Assembly (NCBI GenBank): GCA_964644555.1
Contig: CAZXWI010000023.1
Location: forward strand, 1-19,318
DNA: 19,318 nt
Reading direction: 5' to 3'
Source of the DNA: RUG14186 sp964644555
Lineage (GTDB): Bacteria > Bacillota > Clostridia > Eubacteriales > Anaerofustaceae
Translations under genes and position numbers: made by a program
The notes under the pieces: generated by a model
Databases searched by the model: none
The model's input: only the letters and a program-made list of their open reading frames with translations
What the model was told of the DNA's origin: nothing
Shown: one piece after another, positions 15,323-19,318 of the stretch
Layout of the letters: each line of letters starts with the position of its first letter
Position numbering within the stretch: position 1 is the first letter of the stretch

Positions 15323-16675
15323 ATGGACAGAATCGAACAAAGGATCATAGAATTGATCGATAAAAATGCTGAAAAAATCATTGCTTTCGGTGATGATATA
15401 TGGCATCATGCAGAACTCGGATTTATGGAAAAACGCACATCCGAAAAATTCTGCGAAGTATTGGATGAATTAAACTTAGACTACGAGAAAAACTTAGCCG
15501 TAACAGGTGTTAAAGCATATCTTAAAGAAAAGAAAGAGGGCGAAGTCAGAATTGCTCTAATGGGCGAAATGGACGCACTCCCCATTTCCGAACATGTGGA
15601 TGCTAACCCCGAAACAGGCGCTGCGCACTGCTGCGGCCATGATGCACAGATAACAGGCGTTATGGGGGCTGCATTGGCTTTGGCAGATCCTGAAGTAAAA
15701 GCTGCTCTCGGCGGAAACGTTGTATTGTTCGGTGTTCCGTCGGAAGAAGGTACAACAGCACCCGAAGTAAAAGCTCAGATGATTGCAGACGGCTTAATCA
15801 AATACATGGGCGGTAAGTGCGAACTTATCAGACAGGGCCATGTTGATGATATCGATATGACTGTAGGACACCATGTAAAACAGGAATACAGTATTGCCAA
15901 CCGCACAAGCATGGGCTTTATGGAAAAATATATTACATATTACGGAACAGCTTCACACCCTGCTTATATTTGCAATGCAGTTGACGCAGGAGCTGCCGCT
16001 TCATTGGCAATGCATGCTGTTGATGTACAGCGTGAAGCCATCAACAGATGGAGATATTACAACACTCACATTTTACACGGATTCGTTAAAAACGGCGGAA
16101 GCGTTTCGAATATCGTTGCCGACAAAACCGAACTCGATTACAACATCAGAGCAAAAACGCTTAACGATATGCGTGATATAGCATACAGAGTAGACCGTGC
16201 TTTCAAAGGCGCAGCAGTTGCAACAGGCGCAGGCATGGAAATCAAAACAGAACCGGGATATATGCCTATAGTTCCCATCAAGGACGACAGCTGGGCGTAC
16301 GAAATATTCGATTTGATTGATCCGGAGCATAAAAACAATGTATTCCATCCGGCAGCAGATTATCTTGAAGGAACAACCGACTTCGGGGATCTTTCATGCA
16401 TAATGCCTGTTATTCAGTTCCTGACAAAGGGTGCATGCGGTGTTGCTCATAACGCAAGCTTCAACAGAGAAGATTTGTACGAATACTATGTAGTTCCCGC
16501 AAAATGCTTTGCACTTTCAGCATACAGACTCTTAAAAGACGATGCAGCTTTGGCAAAGAAAGTAATTGCAGAAAACGAACCCATGATGACAAAACAAGAA
16601 TATCTTGACACAATGGAAAGCCTTTCCAAAGTTGAAACAATGGAAATGGTTCCCGTTCCAAAAGAATTTAAATAA
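15323..16675 (+). CDS. M20 (M20D) family metallo-amidohydrolase/peptidase
   Basis: 450 residues. H-H-A-E-L-G-F-M-E (28-36) is the opening motif of M20D enzymes; G-E-M-D-A-L-P (81-87) contains the Asp after the first metal region; H-C-C-G-H-D-A (102-108) supplies the Cys/His metal ligands typical of M20D; P-S-E-E-G-T (139-144) has the catalytic and metal glutamates; G-H-H (182-184) and the late A-H-N (375-377) complete the dinuclear site. Related enzymes cleave N-acyl amino acids, indole-acetyl amino acids or p-aminobenzoyl-glutamate (AbgB). It lacks a signal peptide, so acts in the cytoplasm. It is a single-gene unit between its own promoter and terminator. Mostly C-ending Asn codons, as in the first gene, suggest good expression. 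Exact substrate unknown; AbgB-like activity is one possibility. Confidence 0.88.
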   Translation: MDRIEQRIIELIDKNAEKIIAFGDDIWHHAELGFMEKRTSEKFCEVLDELNLDYEKNLAVTGVKAYLKEKKEGEVRIALMGEMDALPISEHVDANPETGAAHCCGHDAQITGVMGAALALADPEVKAALGGNVVLFGVPSEEGTTAPEVKAQMIADGLIKYMGGKCELIRQGHVDDIDMTVGHHVKQEYSIANRTSMGFMEKYITYYGTASHPAYICNAVDAGAAASLAMHAVDVQREAINRWRYYNTHILHGFVKNGGSVSNIVADKTELDYNIRAKTLNDMRDIAYRVDRAFKGAAVATGAGMEIKTEPGYMPIVPIKDDSWAYEIFDLIDPEHKNNVFHPAADYLEGTTDFGDLSCIMPVIQFLTKGACGVAHNASFNREDLYEYYVVPAKCFALSAYRLLKDDAALAKKVIAENEPMMTKQEYLDTMESLSKVETMEMVPVPKEFK

Positions 16676-16710
16676 GTGTATTGACGAGATAGCCCATAGA
16701 ATAAACCTTG

Positions 16711-16739
16711 GAGAAAGAGCCGAATTGCGGCTCTTTTTC
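16711..16739 (+). terminator. Rho-independent terminator after the M20 gene
   Basis: GAGAAAGAGCCG (16711-16722) pairs with CGGCTCTTTTTC (16728-16739), 12 bp with one G-U, over a 5-base loop; the T-rich right arm supplies the U-run. Confidence 0.85.
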
Positions 16740-16897
16740 ATTTGGAAAATACAAATATGTGCTTAAATTGCGAGATATATTTTAGCTAAGCCCAAATGAT
16801 ATTAGAGTAATATTTAATAAAAAGTATCATGTAAACAAGGCAAATGTGAGTATATATATTAAAAACGGAATATTTTATACCTTTTTATGTATTCGGA
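16740..16897. other. AT-rich intergenic stretch before the ATPase-Toprim module
   Basis: No gene is seen. It contains a short perfect dyad, ATATTA-GAG-TAATAT (near 16799-16813), and an outer ATGATA/TATCAT pair around it. These could be regulator sites but are also easy to get by chance in DNA this AT-rich. Confidence 0.4.
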
Positions 16898-16926
16898 TTG
16901 CTTTTTATTTGCTCCTATGCTATATT
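16898..16926 (+). promoter_or_regulatory. Extended -10 promoter of the ATPase-Toprim module
   Basis: TTGCTT (16898-16903) and TATATT (16921-16926) are exactly 17 bases apart, and TG at 16918-16919 adds the extended -10 element TGnTATATT. Transcription would start near 16933, leaving about 31 bases before ATG 16964. This supports the shorter start for the gene. Confidence 0.65.
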
Positions 16927-16963
16927 ACACTTAAAGAATAAGGCTTTTGAAAGGTTTGAGTTT

Positions 16964-18370
16964 ATGAAAGATACGATTGTGAGAATCGAAAGTATTGAAA
17001 TAAGAAATTTCAAAAATGTCGGATATGGCCATATTGATTTCGAGAATTCGAAAAAAGGATATAAAGCGAGTATTCTCGGATTATATGGGCAAAACGGTTC
17101 AGGCAAAACTGCGCTTATTGATGCACTTTCGCTTTTAAAATTTGCCCTTTCGGGCAGGAGCATTCCGCACTATTTTGCGGATTATGTTAATGTGGACAGC
17201 GAATATGCACTTTTTTGCTACACCGTAAAAATTTATAACGAAGAACAAAACATATCCTACCGCATTGTGTACGAATTTAAGCTGAAAGGCTCTGTTGATA
17301 ATGTCGATTATAATTACGAAAATGTATCAAATGGCAAAAGCAAGGCTGTTATATTTGACGAAGTACTTTCGTATGCTTACGATGACGGAAACAAAAAGAT
17401 TCGCTTATCTAACGCAATCAATGCAAGAGGTGAGGGCAATACAGCGTTTTTACCCATGGCAAAATATCATAAAATCATAGGTAAAGATGCATCGGACCAT
17501 TTAAATTTAATGGTAACAAAGCGTCTATGCCTTGCCACATCACGTTCATTCGTTTTTTCAAAGGAAATGCGTGATATTACACAAAAAAATTGCCAAGATG
17601 AACATCATATTTTTATTATAAATCGCCTTGTGTATTTTGCAAACTCGGAACTGTTTGTCGTTGATACGGCAAGTAGCTCACGTATCAGCTTGAACACATT
17701 ACCTGTTTTTATCGGAAATGATGATGAAAGAGCCTATGAAAACAATGTTCTTATAAATATTAACGATGTTTCGCTTATCCCCGAAAACAAAATGGAGGGT
17801 ATAAACAAGCTTATATCCTGCATGAATGTGGTTTTAGCAAAGCTTATTCCGAATCTTGAGATAAGTTTTAAAAATATGGGTATGTTTCTCTTCCCAAACG
17901 GAAATAACGGATACAGAATACAGCTTATGTCCAACAAAAACAATAAGCAAATTCCTCTTAAATACGAATCCGATGGCATTAAAAAGATAATATCCGTGCT
18001 GCACCTTTTGATTGCCATGTATAATAAGCCCTCCATTAGTGTGGCTATTGATGAACTTGATGCGGGAGTGTTTGAGTATTTGTTGGGCGAAATACTTCGA
18101 ATTATATCGGAAAAGGGAAAGGGTCAGCTTGTTTTTACTTCTCACAACTTAAGGCCCTTGGAAACTCTGGATAAGTGCTTTATTGCCTTTACCACAACCA
18201 ATGCGAATAACCGCTATATCAGAATGAGTAATATCAAGAAAACCAATAATCTGCGTGATTTTTATTACCGTGATATCATTTTGGGAGAACAAAGTGAAAT
18301 TATCTATGAACTGACAAACAACAGTGAGATTGCCATGGCATTCAGAGAGGCCGGTATAATAAATGAGTAG
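16964..18370 (+). CDS. OLD/ABC-type AAA ATPase, first gene of an ATPase-Toprim (putative defence) module
   Basis: 468 residues from ATG 16964 (AAAGG nine bases upstream). An open frame extends to a TTG at 16898, but that codon is the promoter -35. The N-terminus I-E-I-R-N-F-K-N-V is the usual first strand of RecF/SMC/OLD-like ATPases. Walker A is G-L-Y-G-Q-N-G-S-G-K-T (39-49). An ABC-signature-like E-S-D-G-I-K-K lies at 335-341, Walker B at I-S-V-A-I-D-E-L-D (357-365) with Asp363/Glu364, and a switch His394 in T-S-H-N. The roughly 285 residues between Walker A and the signature hold an insertion instead of a long coiled coil. Such proteins act as sensors or motors for a partner nuclease in OLD, PARIS (AriA), AbiL and RloA systems. 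Its end overlaps the Toprim-like gene by 8 bases. Asn codons here are mostly AAT, unlike the first gene. Confidence 0.85.
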   Translation: MKDTIVRIESIEIRNFKNVGYGHIDFENSKKGYKASILGLYGQNGSGKTALIDALSLLKFALSGRSIPHYFADYVNVDSEYALFCYTVKIYNEEQNISYRIVYEFKLKGSVDNVDYNYENVSNGKSKAVIFDEVLSYAYDDGNKKIRLSNAINARGEGNTAFLPMAKYHKIIGKDASDHLNLMVTKRLCLATSRSFVFSKEMRDITQKNCQDEHHIFIINRLVYFANSELFVVDTASSSRISLNTLPVFIGNDDERAYENNVLININDVSLIPENKMEGINKLISCMNVVLAKLIPNLEISFKNMGMFLFPNGNNGYRIQLMSNKNNKQIPLKYESDGIKKIISVLHLLIAMYNKPSISVAIDELDAGVFEYLLGEILRIISEKGKGQLVFTSHNLRPLETLDKCFIAFTTTNANNRYIRMSNIKKTNNLRDFYYRDIILGEQSEIIYELTNNSEIAMAFREAGIINE

Positions 18371-19049
18371 GAAAAAGATAGTATTCGTTATTGTGGAGGG
18401 AGTATCCGACGAAGAAGCTATAGGGGTAGTACTCAGCCGAATGTATGAAAAAGATGTACTCTATGTGCATGTTGTGCATGGCGATATTACAACAGAGCTT
18501 AATGTTACTCCCGAAAATATCGAAAACAGGATAACAAAGCTCATAAAAGACTTCGCCTCAAATAAATTTAAGCCCGATGATTTCAGCCAAATCATACATA
18601 TTACCGACACGGACGGAGTATTCATTCCCGATGAATGTGTTATTGAAGATGATACAAAGCGAAAAGTATACTACACGGAGGAAGAAATTCGCACAGCCAA
18701 AAAAGCCAATATCGAGGAGCGTAACCGCCGCAAGAGGGAAAATTTGCGAAAGCTTGTGACGACTGAAAAAATATGGAATATAGAATATAATATTTACTAT
18801 ATGTCATGCAACTTAGATCATGCTCTTTACGGCAAACTCAACACCACCGATGCGCAAAAAGAAATGGATTCCTTTGAATTTGCAAAAAAGTACAGAGATG
18901 ATATTAAGTCTTTTACAGAGTTTATCACCGAATCGGACTTTGCCGTAGTGGGCAGCTATTTCCAGTCATGGAGATATATCGAAAGCGGTCTTAATTCGCT
19001 GAAACGGCATACTAATTTGGGACTTTGCTTTATTGAGGGGAAGGTGTGA
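18363..19049 (+). CDS. Toprim-like (RloB/AriB/AbiLii-type) putative effector nuclease
   Basis: 228 residues. V-F-V-I-V-E-G-V-S-D-E (7-17) carries the Toprim glutamate (Glu12), and I-I-H-I-T-D-T-D-G (77-85) the D-x-D pair (Asp82, Asp84) that binds metal in Toprim nucleases. A later Y-M-S-C-N-L-D-H-A-L (146-155) resembles the N-x-x-x-L region seen in RloB-like proteins. A very basic, charged stretch lies at 118-131. Its ATG is inside the end of the ATPase gene, without a strong ribosome site, so translation is probably coupled. In related pairs the Toprim protein is the toxic effector, cutting DNA or tRNA after the ATPase senses a phage trigger; AriB of PARIS cuts tRNA. I cannot place this one in a named family, and activity and target are inferred from architecture only. 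Confidence 0.75.
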   Translation: MSRKKIVFVIVEGVSDEEAIGVVLSRMYEKDVLYVHVVHGDITTELNVTPENIENRITKLIKDFASNKFKPDDFSQIIHITDTDGVFIPDECVIEDDTKRKVYYTEEEIRTAKKANIEERNRRKRENLRKLVTTEKIWNIEYNIYYMSCNLDHALYGKLNTTDAQKEMDSFEFAKKYRDDIKSFTEFITESDFAVVGSYFQSWRYIESGLNSLKRHTNLGLCFIEGKV

Positions 19050-19050
19050 G

Positions 19051-19146
19051 ATGGTTTCAACCCTTGTTGAGGGGTTCAAACACCCTCGTCAGAGCCTGCT
19101 ATGCCTACCGACATGGGGCATGGGGTATTCTCCACAATACTACTAA
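19051..19146 (+). CDS. Possible 31-residue protein just after the Toprim-like gene
   Basis: ATG at 19051 lies one base after the Toprim stop and six bases after GAGGGGAAGG (19035-19044), and is open for 31 codons. The product is rich in aromatic residues at its end (TWGMGYSPQYY). I recognise no family. The purine-rich site also encodes the end of the Toprim protein, so the signal may be accidental. The same DNA can form a hairpin (19055-19063 with 19072-19080). Confidence 0.22.
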   Translation: MVSTLVEGFKHPRQSLLCLPTWGMGYSPQYY

Positions 19147-19156
19147 TTCGAATCCT

Positions 19157-19186
19157 AAAAAAATAAAAGCCGTTAATATGACTTTT
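19157..19186 (-). terminator. Minus-strand terminator downstream of the tRNA-Ser fragment
   Basis: Read on the minus strand, AAAAGTC and GGCTTTT form a 7-bp stem with one G-U over an 8-base loop, then A and seven T. On the + strand there is a mismatch and no U-run, so it works only leftward. It fits the natural end of a tRNA transcript. Confidence 0.6.
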
Positions 19187-19215
19187 ATCTAAATTTATAC
19201 TGATTCTCATTTAAC

Positions 19216-19273
19216 TGGCGGAGATGGTGGGATTCGAACCCACGAGCCCTGTTAAGGGCTAACGCATTTCGAG
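19216..19273 (-). tRNA. 3' portion of tRNA-Ser(CGA), 5' half missing
   Basis: On the minus strand the sequence reads as the anticodon loop CTCGAAA (anticodon CGA at 19269-19271), 3' anticodon-stem strand TGCGT, the long serine-type variable arm with AGCCC/GGGCT stem, a perfect T arm (GTGGG/CCCAC around TTCGAAT), acceptor strand CATCTCC, G discriminator and encoded CCA (19216-19218). The matching GGAGATG acceptor strand and any D arm are absent from the remaining bases to the window end. Upstream of the loop, anticodon-stem pairing has one mismatch and one G-U. The gene is therefore a 3' remnant, broken at the anticodon loop. This is the typical product of tyrosine-integrase insertion in a tRNA gene. 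Confidence 0.7.
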
Positions 19274-19274
19274 T
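19216..19274. other. Putative attachment (att) site boundary
   Basis: The tRNA identity begins at the anticodon loop and runs to the CCA end, as expected for an att core where crossover occurs in the anticodon loop. Direction implies the inserted element lies beyond 19274 and the DNA to the left is the original downstream flank. The second copy (with the intact tRNA) is not in the window. Confidence 0.5.
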
Positions 19275-19318
19275 CCGCAGTGCAAAATGGAAGTCAACAG
19301 AAAAAATCGGACTTTAAT

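Noticed and set aside
16898..16963. Longer ATPase start at TTG 16898
   Set aside because: That TTG is the -35 of a good 17-base-spaced extended -10 promoter, and the added residues are not family-like; ATG 16964 has AAAGG at proper distance.
19216..19306. Complete, functional tRNA-Ser
   Set aside because: No GGAGATG acceptor partner or D arm occurs where a roughly 90-base serine tRNA would need it, and the anticodon stem has a mismatch.
1..19318. CRISPR arrays, insertion sequences or rRNA genes
   Set aside because: No regularly spaced repeats, transposase-like proteins with terminal inverted repeats, or rRNA-like sequence were seen on reading through the window.

Overview
The window reads as chromosomal DNA from a low-GC, anaerobic Clostridia-type Firmicute. 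Supporting signs are strong AGGAGG-type ribosome binding sites, occasional GTG and TTG starts, many ferredoxin-fused oxidoreductases and flavoproteins, oxalate/formate-antiporter-like MFS carriers, and U-tract terminators. Every convincing protein gene is on the + strand. No genus can be assigned from sequence alone.

Layout. (1) 44-5315 is a probable operon: a URO-D/cobamide-methyltransferase-like protein, an unrecognised 43-residue protein, two tandem paralogous MFS carriers, and an aldo/keto reductase (AKR) with a two-cluster ferredoxin tail. It ends at a strong terminator (5406-5440). (2) 5476-7935 holds a second AKR-ferredoxin with an intact catalytic tetrad, then a metal-dependent amidohydrolase. 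(3) 7993-12118 holds three MATE exporters in a row; two are intact and the third is broken by two apparent one-base losses. (4) 12217-15150 is a redox operon: flavodoxin, RibD/DHFR-like reductase, NADPH-FMN/iron-sulfur flavoprotein, and a third AKR-ferredoxin, behind a conspicuous inverted repeat and ahead of a strong terminator. (5) 15323-16675 is an M20D peptidase/amidohydrolase with its own promoter and terminator. (6) 16964-19049 is a two-gene module of an OLD/ABC-type ATPase overlapping a Toprim-like protein, with its own extended -10 promoter. (7) 19157-19273, minus strand, is the 3' part of a tRNA-Ser(CGA) followed by a terminator, which looks like the scar of an element integrated through the anticodon loop.

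How they may work together. Regions 1-5 look like uptake, reductive or hydrolytic processing, and export of small molecules by an anaerobe: carriers, a methyltransferase-like protein, Fe-S and flavin electron carriers, two amide hydrolases and drug/metabolite exporters. The substrates are not visible. Region 6 has the architecture of anti-phage systems that pair an SMC/ABC-like ATPase with a Toprim effector (PARIS, AbiL, RloAB and OLD-type). It lies immediately beside the tRNA integration scar and is the best candidate for an incompletely described system here.

Main points for follow-up: the ATPase-Toprim pair and its att-like boundary; the loss of canonical catalytic residues in two of the three AKR-ferredoxins; the apparent lack of zinc ligands in the URO-D-like protein; the small protein beside it; and the double one-base defect in the third MATE gene.
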